Below, piece by piece: positions 25,460 to 33,137 of a stretch of 64,000 bases of DNA (its first letter is position 1; each line of letters starts with the position of its first letter). The stretch is taken from contig JAGONC010000001.1 in the NCBI GenBank assembly GCA_017993235.1, positions 66,880 to 130,879 on the forward strand, given 5' to 3'. A program made the translations under genes and the position numbers. This stretch comes from Lentimicrobiaceae bacterium (GTDB taxonomy: Bacteria; Bacteroidota; Bacteroidia; Bacteroidales; JAGONC01). The notes under the pieces were generated by a model that saw nothing but the letters and a program-made list of their open reading frames with translations, searched no databases and was not told where the DNA came from.

Positions 25460-25581
25460 GGTCTTTCTGTATTTGGAATGAACAAATATATAAATCATTT
25501 ACCAGAATGTAATGCGTATCTGTGAATTAATAATTCACTGTTTACGTTTAATAACTATTTTTGATCCGCAACCATCATGTT

Positions 25582-27222
25582 ATGAAACGAATCGGTTTAT
25601 TGGCAATTTTTGTACCGTTATTTTTTTCCTGTAAAGAGATGAGAACTGAGGCTGATCTGATCCTGCACCATGCAACCCTGTATATAGTTGATCCGGCATT
25701 TTCGATGGCAGAAAGTATCGCCATCAGGAATGGCAGAGTGATGGCCGTTGGATCGAACCAGGATATTCAGAATCATTATACGTCTGTTAACCAGATCGAT
25801 ATGACTGGTAAGTTTATCTTTCCCGGCTTTATTGATGCACACTGCCATTTTTACGGGTACGGTAAAAAATTACTTCAGTATGTGGATCTGAATGGAACCC
25901 ACTCGTTTGATGAGGTGTTACAGCGGCTCCAGGAGCATTATCGTTCTAATCCCTCCGAATGGTTGCAGGGAAGGGGGTGGGATCAGAATGACTGGCCTTT
26001 GAAGGAGTTTCCTGACAATGCTGTGCTGGACAGTCTTTTCCCCGGGGTTCCGGTTTACCTGAGGAGGGTGGATGGCCATGCAGCTCTGGCCAGTACGGAG
26101 GCTCTGCGGCGAGCCGGCATCACTGCCGGAATGAGCATTAAGGGCGGTGAAGTGGAAGTGAAGAACGGAAAGATGACAGGGATACTGTTGGATAATGCAA
26201 TGGACATGGTTGCTGCGGTAATCCCTGCCCTGACGCTACATGAGGAGACCGAAGCCCTGATGATAGCCCAGAATCATTGCCTTGCAGCGGGTTTGACCAT
26301 GGTCGTGGATGCTGGTCTGGACAGGCAGACCATTGGCCTCATCGATTCCCTTCAACAGAAAAATAGGATGAAGCTGCGCGTGGATGCTATGCTGAATCCG
26401 GAGGAAGAAAATCTGCAGGCATTTTTACCAAACGGCGTATACCTGACGGATAAGCTCAGGGTGGGCTCCATCAAACTGTATGCGGATGGCGCACTGGGAT
26501 CCAGGGGTGCCTGCCTGCTTGAACCCTATACTGATGCACCTGAGCGAACCGGATTCATGATCCAGGAACCTGTTTATTATCAATCGATCTGTGAACGCGC
26601 CTATCAAAGTGGTTATCAGGTAAATACGCATGCAATTGGCGATTCGGGCGTACGGTTCATGCTTCAGCTGTATGCATCTTTTCTAAAGGGAAATAACGAT
26701 CGCCGGTGGAGGATCGAGCATGCGCAGGTGGTTCATCCTGAGGATTTCAGCATGTTTGGTAGCTATTCCATCATCCCATCCATTCAGGCCACCCATGCCA
26801 CCTCCGACATGAAATGGGCTGCTGAGCGTCTGGGAAGTGAGCGAATCCAGAGGGCCTATGCCTACCGGCAGCTGCTCAGTGAGAACGGCTGGCTGCCCAA
26901 TGGTACCGACTTCCCGATCGAAGAGATCTATCCTCTTTTCACTTTTTATGCCTCCGTTGTTCGCAAAGACCATGAAGGATTTCCCGAGGGGGGTTTTCAG
27001 ATGGAAAATGCCCTGTCGCGGGAGGAGGCTCTTCGTTCGATGACCATCTGGGCAGCGATGGGGAGTTTCCGGGAGAAGGAGATAGGAAGCCTTGAGCCCG
27101 ATAAGTGGGCTGACATGGTGGTGCTGGACCGGGATATCCTGATGTGCCCGGAAAAAGAGATCCTGAAGGCGAAGGTGATGAAGACGTTCATCGCAGGGGA
27201 GGAGGTCTATACCGCTCACTGA
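25582..27222 (+). CDS. Amidohydrolase (YtcJ-like) lipoprotein
   Basis: A 546-residue protein beginning MKRIGLLAIFVPLFFSCKEM, a lipoprotein signal with Cys at the cleavage point. The rest is a YtcJ-type metal-dependent amidohydrolase: an N-terminal composite domain (VDPAFSMAESIAIRNGRVMAVG), metal-binding HxH in FIDAHCHFYG, a His in VNTHAIGDSG, the RIEHAQ motif, and a late Asp in NGTDFPIE. These enzymes hydrolyse amide or ester bonds in small molecules; the substrate is unknown. A TTG at 25561 is in frame, but the ATG fits the signal peptide. It looks monocistronic. Confidence 0.88.
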   Translation: MKRIGLLAIFVPLFFSCKEMRTEADLILHHATLYIVDPAFSMAESIAIRNGRVMAVGSNQDIQNHYTSVNQIDMTGKFIFPGFIDAHCHFYGYGKKLLQYVDLNGTHSFDEVLQRLQEHYRSNPSEWLQGRGWDQNDWPLKEFPDNAVLDSLFPGVPVYLRRVDGHAALASTEALRRAGITAGMSIKGGEVEVKNGKMTGILLDNAMDMVAAVIPALTLHEETEALMIAQNHCLAAGLTMVVDAGLDRQTIGLIDSLQQKNRMKLRVDAMLNPEEENLQAFLPNGVYLTDKLRVGSIKLYADGALGSRGACLLEPYTDAPERTGFMIQEPVYYQSICERAYQSGYQVNTHAIGDSGVRFMLQLYASFLKGNNDRRWRIEHAQVVHPEDFSMFGSYSIIPSIQATHATSDMKWAAERLGSERIQRAYAYRQLLSENGWLPNGTDFPIEEIYPLFTFYASVVRKDHEGFPEGGFQMENALSREEALRSMTIWAAMGSFREKEIGSLEPDKWADMVVLDRDILMCPEKEILKAKVMKTFIAGEEVYTAH

Positions 27223-27315
27223 GTCATCTATCCAATACAGGAACCTCTTTCATCCCTTACTTCAAATTTCTTCTTCTCCTTCAACCTACACCTCTACTTC
27301 GGTAATCGTTAATGG

Positions 27316-27876
27316 TTATTCATAGAGATAACTCACGCCAAATAATGCAATGAACTCCTCAAAAATTTTTATTTTATCTCCGCCGTATTTACTGATCTTA
27401 TTCCGTATGTGTTCGATTGGTTTCGGCGTGGTCAGGTATTTATCGCTTTTTGAGTAGAACTTGTCCGCATAGCAGACGATCTTCTCTTCGATCGTCACGG
27501 GAACCATTTCCCTGTGCGGCAGCGGCAGGTCGTATCCGATGATGTCACTGAGGGTAATTCCCACACCGATGTGCCGCTCGCAAACGGGTGCAATCTCATG
27601 CAGCCCTTCCTTTTCCAGTAGTTCGCGGCCAAGGTAACCGTGGGCAAGGTAGGGAAAAGAGCCCGTGCATCCGATCTCAGAAGCATCGGTCATGAAGATG
27701 CCGATATCGTGCAGCATGGCCGACCAGCGGATGATCTCCCGATCGGGGTTCAGCAACGGATTATGTACTGCAATGCTGAGGGCAGCTTCCGTCACCTTCT
27801 GGCTATGTACGAGGAGATAATTGTAGGAGAGCGATCCTTCGGGGTAATATCTCCGGATGATATCTTCAGGGATCAT
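27316..27876 (-). CDS. HD-domain phosphohydrolase
   Basis: A 186-residue HD-domain protein. Key metal ligands: His in YLLVHSQKV, the HD doublet in AMLHDIGIFMTDA, and further His in YLAHGYLGRELL and CERHIGVGITL. HD proteins hydrolyse phosphoester bonds in nucleotides or similar small molecules; the conserved PLPHREMVPVTIEEKIVCYADKFYSK stretch resembles the YqeK/TIGR00295-like branch. The start at 27876 lies just after an 18-bp palindrome containing a -7-like box. It is monocistronic and convergent with the amidohydrolase. Confidence 0.85.
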   Translation of the reverse strand: MIPEDIIRRYYPEGSLSYNYLLVHSQKVTEAALSIAVHNPLLNPDREIIRWSAMLHDIGIFMTDASEIGCTGSFPYLAHGYLGRELLEKEGLHEIAPVCERHIGVGITLSDIIGYDLPLPHREMVPVTIEEKIVCYADKFYSKSDKYLTTPKPIEHIRNKISKYGGDKIKIFEEFIALFGVSYLYE

Positions 27877-27882
27877 GATGAA

Positions 27883-27900
27883 TACATTTGTACAAATGTA
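27883..27900. promoter_or_regulatory. 18-bp palindrome with -7 boxes on both strands
   Basis: tacatttgtacaaatgta is a perfect palindrome 7 bp upstream of the HD gene start. Each half reads TACATTTG outward, matching the -7 consensus, so it could be a promoter/operator for the HD gene or a divergent promoter. Confidence 0.45.
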
Positions 27901-28119
27901 CGTTAAAGTTATTCATGATCATTTGCTTGGCGCCGGAGGCGCCCTGCGTTATTGATGGCCATTCGTGGTTATTTGCTCGGCGCTGGAGGCGCCTCGCGTC
28001 ATTTGTAGTTATTTATATTTCAACCTGCAATCCCGACAAAGTCGGGATCTCGCTACGCTCGACCTGCGACTTGCAACCATTACCATGAAAAATGTAGAAT
28101 GAAGTATGAAGAAATGTAT
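27901..28119. other. Intergenic with short direct and inverted repeats
   Basis: No gene. The unit atttgctYggcgcYggaggcgcc occurs twice (about 27918-27940 and 27971-27993), and tcccgacaaagtcggga at 28031-28047 forms a small hairpin. It lies between the HD gene and the tRNA promoter. Confidence 0.5.
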
Positions 28120-28127
28120 TACTTTTG
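28120..28127 (+). promoter_or_regulatory. Promoter -7 box for tRNA-Arg
   Basis: TACTTTTG matches TAnnTTTG and ends 12 bp before the tRNA, the expected distance for transcription starting a few bases upstream of the mature 5' end. Confidence 0.6.
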
Positions 28128-28139
28128 CATCGGTTTTTA

Positions 28140-28213
28140 GGACCCGTAGCTTAATTGGATAGAGCATCTGACTACGGATCAGAAGGTTGGGGGTTCGAGT
28201 CCCTCCGGGTTCA
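28140..28213 (+). tRNA. tRNA-Arg (anticodon ACG)
   Basis: The 74-nt cloverleaf folds fully. Acceptor GGACCCG pairs with CGGGTTC (one G-T pair), the D arm is GCTT/GAGC, the anticodon stem is TCTGA/TCAGA around loop CTACGGA with anticodon ACG, and the T arm is GGGGG/CCCTC with loop TTCGAGT. The discriminator is A and no CCA is encoded. ACG is read as ICG and decodes CGN arginine codons. Confidence 0.95.
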
Positions 28214-28224
28214 CTGCTAAATCG

Positions 28225-28272
28225 GCAATCGCAATCGAAAATCGAAAATCGAAAATCGACAATCGACAATTT
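28225..28272. repeat. Short tandem repeat (aatcgaaaatcg type)
   Basis: About six degenerate units of an 8-mer (aatcgaaa / aatcgaca) directly downstream of the tRNA. Repeats of this style recur at other gene borders here. Confidence 0.6.
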
Positions 28273-28352
28273 ACAGCCTGCCCATTCTCTTCTTAATTCT
28301 CTTATCCCATATCGCTTTTTCTTATTTTTACACGGTAAAAATCAGAAACCGA

Positions 28353-29738
28353 ATGAATATGCGCTGGATTTTATTATTCGTTGTCTTTGCCTTTTCCATG
28401 TGTACACCTCAACAACATGATGTTGTGTACCATTCAAATGGCAGGATCATATATCCGCTGACAGCTGATGATGAGACCATGCTGGATTCGATCCAGCAAA
28501 AGACATTTCTGTTCTTTATGAATGAACATCATCCCGACTGGGGTATCGTAAAGGACCGTGCTGCAGCCTGGGCCCCTGCCAGCATCGCTTCCACCGGATT
28601 TGCCATCCCCTGCTTTGCCATCGGCGCCGAGAGAAAATGGATTAGCCGTGAACAGGCAGCAGCGATCACATTGAAGGTCCTGAACTTCTTTATCAGCTCC
28701 GTTCAGAGCGCGGATACCGGTGTGACTGGATACCGTGGATTTTATTACCATTTCCTTGATATGCAGACTGGAACCAGGGAATGGAATTGTGAGCTCTCGT
28801 CCATCGATACGGGCCTGCTGATGATGGGGATCATTTTTGCACGAAACTACTTTGACCTCAATAATGATACCGAAACCAGGATCCGCGAACTGGCAGCACA
28901 ACTGCTGGGCCGTATGGAGTGGAACTTCCTGGAGATGCCTTCAACGGGGAAGCATCCGTATGCGATCTCCATGGCGTGGACCCCGGAAAAGGGATTGCTT
29001 GATTTTGGCTGGAGCGGATACAACGAGGGATTGTTCCTGTATGTGCTGGCTGCTGGCACAGGAATGGAAAACGTGGAAAGAAGCTATCAGTCATGGCTGA
29101 GTACCTATAAATGGACCACTCCCTATGATGGCCTGTCCCACGTGGCTTTCCCCCCGTTGTTCGGCCACCAGTTTTCACAGGCATTCATTGATTACCGTGG
29201 ACTGGCCGATGCCTACATGAAAGAAAAAGGCATGGATTACTTTGAGAATTCACGACGGGCGACCTATGTCCAGCGGCAGTATGCCATCGATAATCCACAC
29301 GGCTGGACTGGCTATGATTCGCTTTGCTGGGGGATCACCGCCTGCGACGGGCCCACGGAGAAATTTAATTTCGACGATAATAAATTTCTGGGATATGCGG
29401 GACGGGGCACCAGCGGACCCGATTATAACTATTTCGACGACGGGACCATTGCGCCGTATGGAGCTTTGTCATCCCTGCCTTTTGCTCCGGAAATCGTTCT
29501 ACCGACCGCTAAAGCGATGCTGCTGAACTATGAAGGAAAACTCTGGGGCAAATATGGTTTTTATGATTCGTTCAACCTGACGGCGGGATGGGTGGATGAT
29601 GATTTCATCGGCATCGACCAGGGACCGATGCTGATCATGATCGAGAATTTCCGTACAGGGCTGGTGTGGAACTATGTGATGAAGGACCCGATCATACAGA
29701 CTGGTATGGCTAAGCTCGGTTACGAATATTTGCCGTAA
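28353..29738 (+). CDS. GH144-type (glycoamylase-domain) lipoprotein, likely beta-1,2-glucan hydrolase
   Basis: A 461-residue protein with a lipoprotein signal (MRWILLFVVFAFSMCTPQQ, Cys at the cleavage site) followed by one (alpha/alpha)6 'glycoamylase' domain (PF10091, GH144). Diagnostic stretches: LQQKTFLFFMNEHHPDWGIV-like start, ASTGFAIPCFAIGAER, WSGYNEGLFLYVLA, CWGITACDGP, and IDQGPMLIMIENFRTGLVWN near the C-terminus. GH144 members cut beta-1,2-glucan; single-domain Bacteroidota forms include sophorose-releasing exo enzymes. Here it begins the plus-strand catabolic run, and as a lipoprotein it probably acts in the periplasm or at the outer membrane. Endo or exo mode is not decidable from sequence. 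Confidence 0.85.
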   Translation: MNMRWILLFVVFAFSMCTPQQHDVVYHSNGRIIYPLTADDETMLDSIQQKTFLFFMNEHHPDWGIVKDRAAAWAPASIASTGFAIPCFAIGAERKWISREQAAAITLKVLNFFISSVQSADTGVTGYRGFYYHFLDMQTGTREWNCELSSIDTGLLMMGIIFARNYFDLNNDTETRIRELAAQLLGRMEWNFLEMPSTGKHPYAISMAWTPEKGLLDFGWSGYNEGLFLYVLAAGTGMENVERSYQSWLSTYKWTTPYDGLSHVAFPPLFGHQFSQAFIDYRGLADAYMKEKGMDYFENSRRATYVQRQYAIDNPHGWTGYDSLCWGITACDGPTEKFNFDDNKFLGYAGRGTSGPDYNYFDDGTIAPYGALSSLPFAPEIVLPTAKAMLLNYEGKLWGKYGFYDSFNLTAGWVDDDFIGIDQGPMLIMIENFRTGLVWNYVMKDPIIQTGMAKLGYEYLP

Positions 29739-29770
29739 GAAAATTTGGCGCATGATGCTAACGAATTCTT

Positions 29771-29877
29771 TACCACAGAGGCGCGCAGAGGGATTCACCA
29801 AGGCGCACAGAGGCTATAAGAACAAGACAATAACCCTCTGTGCGCCTCTGCGATTACCTCTGTCGCCTCTGTGGTTA
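29771..29877. repeat. Imperfect ~107-nt palindrome (accacagagg...cctctgtggt)
   Basis: accacagaggcgcgcagagg on the left and the complement (ccctctgtgcgcctctgcg ... gtcgcctctgtggt) on the right fold into a long hairpin in the 168-bp gap between the GH144 lipoprotein gene and the 1069-aa gene. It could attenuate transcription between them. Confidence 0.65.
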
Positions 29878-29905
29878 ATGAAAAACAGCTTCTGATTAGC
29901 TTTCA

Positions 29906-32900
29906 ATGATTAATAAAAACTTAGTAAATATGCAATTCACCATATATAAAGAAGCTGCATTTGTTGTCCTGCTGGCCATCTTAACGACAATAACTTCAGC
30001 CCAGGTCAGGACCCTGGATGATTTTGAAAACAAGGAGGGCTGGACATTCAACAAATCCGACGGAGTCGTCGTGAGCCTTTCCAATGAAAAGGGAATGACC
30101 GGCAACGCGATACGATTTGATTATGATTTCAGCAAAGGCACAGGCTACGGGGGAATCCAGAAACTCTTCCCGGTGGATCTTCCTGAAAACTATGAATTCA
30201 CTTTTTATGTCAGGGCAGAATCTCCGTCCAATAATTTTGAGATCAAATTCATCGACAGCACGGGAAACAATGTCTGGTGGGTGAACAATCGCAACTACGA
30301 TTTTCCGGAGGAATGGAAAAAGATCCGCGTTAAGAAACGACATATCCAGTTCGCCTGGGGGCCGGTGACGGATCAAAGCATAAGGCGTGTAGACAGGATC
30401 GAGTTTACCATCGCATCCTTTGTGGGGGGTAAGGGGACGATCTGGCTGGATGATCTGAAATTTGAGCCTCTTCCGCCCGAAACACTGACTTACCCGGAGC
30501 CTGCTGTCACTGCATCCTCCTGTGCGAGACACCATTCATCCTGTCTAATAACGGATCACTCGGATCTGACCTGGTGGAAAAGCCGCCGGATGAATGATCA
30601 GTTCATTATTTTTGATTTCACAATGAAAAGAGAATTTGGCGGCCTTCAGATCGACTGGCTGAAAGATCATAATGCGGTAAGTTTTGATATTCTCCTTTCG
30701 GAGGACGGTGAGATGTGGGAAAAGGCTTATTCCGTTCCTTCCAATCGCAATGCTGTCAGTTTTATCCGGTTGCCGGAGGCAGAGACAAGGTTTCTGAAAA
30801 TCGATCTTAAAGAACCATATTCAGAAAAGGGATATGCCATCAGGGAGGTCAAATTCCTGGATATCAGGAATTCCTTGACGTTGAATGATTTTCTGATCTA
30901 CACTGCAAAGAATTCTCCCCATGGCGATTATCCCAGGTATTTCCTTGAGCAGGCTTCCTACTGGACGATCACGGGTGTTAATAACGATGTGAAGGAAGCC
31001 ATGATCAACGAAGAGGGCATGGTTGAGGTGGATAAGGCGCTGTTTTCCATTGAACCGATGATCAAAATGGATGGTGTCCTTTATAACTGGAGCAATGTCA
31101 ATGTGATGCAATCCATGGGCAGCGATGATGATCCGGATGAATTCAGCTTCGTTCCATCCGTCACCTGGAATTGCCGTGACCTTGAATTCAGGACAGGAGT
31201 GACCGCCAATGGCATTGCCAACCGGAGTTCCGTTCTCCAGATCCAGTATGCATTTAACAACACGTCGGGACAGGCGATGGATTTTGAATTTTACCTGCTG
31301 ATCCGTCCGTTCCAGGTGAACCCTTACTACCAGTTTCTGAACCTTGCCGGCGGTGCCGGTAAGATTAGGTCGATCAGGGAACTCACGGGAGAAAGCATTG
31401 CTGTTGATGATAAGGTGGTCACTTCCTGGAAGAAATATGATTCATTTGGAGCCGTTAGCTTTGATTATGGCAACGTGGTTGATTTAATGAGAGAGGGTGT
31501 GATGCCACACGAAAAGGCTGTTACTGATCAGCGCGGACTGGCCAGTGGGATCATCAAATACTCATTGCACCTTGATCCCGGTGAAGATACCCGGTTCTTC
31601 GTTACGGTACCATTTTATACACAACAGCCAGTTGGCAGTGACAGGGAAGCCGGCTATCCTTCTGATGAAATCGGAAAGGTGGAGGAATTCTGGAAAGAGA
31701 AGACCGGTCATGTCAAATTCAACCTGCCCGCCTCGGCCGACCGGATTGTCAACACGTACAAGTCGAACCTGGCCTACATATTAGTTAACAGGGACAGGGT
31801 GGGGATACAGCCCGGCTCCCGGTCCTATGAGCGAAGCTGGATCCGTGACGGGGCGCTGACGTCTTCTGCCCTGTTGAAATCCGGCATCGTACCGGAGGTG
31901 AAAGATTTCATTGACTGGTACGCGGATCACCAGTACGAAAATGGAAAGGTTCCCTGTGTGGTGGATGCAAGGGGACCTGATCCGGTTCCGGAAAACGACA
32001 GTCATGGTGAATTCATTTACCTGATCCGTGAATATTTCAACTTTACACAGGACACCGCTTTTCTCCGGTCCAAAAATCAAAACGTACTGAAAGCGGTGGA
32101 ATACATTGAATCGTTGATTGCAGAGCGGTCGACGGATCATTATAAATATGGTAATGACAGCGTCAGGGCCCATTACGGATTGGTACCGGAATCGATCAGC
32201 CATGAAGGCTATTCAGCCAAGCCCATGCATTCGTACTGGGATAATTTCTTTACAATGAAAGGGCTGAAAGACGCAGTGGAAATACAGAAGATCCTCGGGG
32301 AAACGGAAAATTATGAAAGGATTTCAAAAGTCCGCGATACATTCAGGGAGAACCTGTACACTTCGCTGAACCTGGCCATGAAGTACAAGAACATTGATTA
32401 CATCCCCGGTTGTGTTGAGCTGGGTGATTTTGACGCCACCTCCACCACCATAGCCCTGACTCCGTGCAATGAACTGATAAATCTTCCCGGACCACAGGTT
32501 TACAATACCTTTGACCGCTATTATGACTTTTTCAGGAACAGGCGTGACAGGAAGATCGACTGGGTCAACTATACACCCTATGAGAACCGTCTGATCGGTT
32601 CGTTTATCATCCTGGATCAGCCGGAAAGAGCGCATGAGCTGATCGAATTTTTCCTGGATGATCAGCGCCCTCAGGGATGGCATCACTGGGCCGAGGTTGT
32701 GTGGAAAGATTACCGCACTCCCCGTTATATTGGCGATATGCCGCATACCTGGTGCGGAAGTGACTTTCTGAACGCCATCCGGGCCTTGTTCGTCTATGAA
32801 AATGAATATGATCAATCACTGGTATTGGCCCCGGCACTGTACCAGGACTGGATCGATGCGCCCGGCGGCATGTCGGTCGAGAACCTGCCGACCTATTACG

Positions 32901-33115
32901 GCGAGATCTCCTATTTTATTAAAAAAGAGGACAATCGGTACCGATTTTCTATTTTTGGCGATGTGAATCTTCCTGAGAACGGGATCAGGATCAAAAATTT
33001 CAATGGATCAAAAATGCCGGTGAAGGTCACTGTCAACGGTTTGGAGATCAATGATTTCAATTACCGGGAGATTCCGGTCGGGATCGTACCGGCAGAGGTG
33101 GAGATTTATTATTAA
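29906..33115 (+). CDS. Large secreted discoidin/(alpha/alpha)6-barrel protein, glycosidase-like, family not recognised
   Basis: A 1069-residue protein with a Sec signal peptide (hydrophobic run FVVLLAILTTITSA; start at 29906 or at internal ATG 29930). Apparent order: a beta-sandwich like a carbohydrate-binding module (about 34-190, ending GTIWLDDLKFEPLP), an F5/8-type C (discoidin) domain (about 195-325, TASSCARHHSSCLITD and IREVKFLDI), a long beta-sandwich (about 340-630), then an (alpha/alpha)6-barrel-like region (about 640-990) with the acidic motifs YERSWIRDGAL (641-651), ELGDFDATSTT and HHWAEVVWKD. This architecture resembles clan GH-L/GH15- and GH78-like glycosidases, but I cannot assign a family. 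It lies in the presumed beta-1,2-glucan operon, 23 bp before the transporter gene. Confidence 0.75.
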   Translation: MINKNLVNMQFTIYKEAAFVVLLAILTTITSAQVRTLDDFENKEGWTFNKSDGVVVSLSNEKGMTGNAIRFDYDFSKGTGYGGIQKLFPVDLPENYEFTFYVRAESPSNNFEIKFIDSTGNNVWWVNNRNYDFPEEWKKIRVKKRHIQFAWGPVTDQSIRRVDRIEFTIASFVGGKGTIWLDDLKFEPLPPETLTYPEPAVTASSCARHHSSCLITDHSDLTWWKSRRMNDQFIIFDFTMKREFGGLQIDWLKDHNAVSFDILLSEDGEMWEKAYSVPSNRNAVSFIRLPEAETRFLKIDLKEPYSEKGYAIREVKFLDIRNSLTLNDFLIYTAKNSPHGDYPRYFLEQASYWTITGVNNDVKEAMINEEGMVEVDKALFSIEPMIKMDGVLYNWSNVNVMQSMGSDDDPDEFSFVPSVTWNCRDLEFRTGVTANGIANRSSVLQIQYAFNNTSGQAMDFEFYLLIRPFQVNPYYQFLNLAGGAGKIRSIRELTGESIAVDDKVVTSWKKYDSFGAVSFDYGNVVDLMREGVMPHEKAVTDQRGLASGIIKYSLHLDPGEDTRFFVTVPFYTQQPVGSDREAGYPSDEIGKVEEFWKEKTGHVKFNLPASADRIVNTYKSNLAYILVNRDRVGIQPGSRSYERSWIRDGALTSSALLKSGIVPEVKDFIDWYADHQYENGKVPCVVDARGPDPVPENDSHGEFIYLIREYFNFTQDTAFLRSKNQNVLKAVEYIESLIAERSTDHYKYGNDSVRAHYGLVPESISHEGYSAKPMHSYWDNFFTMKGLKDAVEIQKILGETENYERISKVRDTFRENLYTSLNLAMKYKNIDYIPGCVELGDFDATSTTIALTPCNELINLPGPQVYNTFDRYYDFFRNRRDRKIDWVNYTPYENRLIGSFIILDQPERAHELIEFFLDDQRPQGWHHWAEVVWKDYRTPRYIGDMPHTWCGSDFLNAIRALFVYENEYDQSLVLAPALYQDWIDAPGGMSVENLPTYYGEISYFIKKEDNRYRFSIFGDVNLPENGIRIKNFNGSKMPVKVTVNGLEINDFNYREIPVGIVPAEVEIYY

Positions 33116-33137
33116 TGCAGCATATAACCTGAGATCT

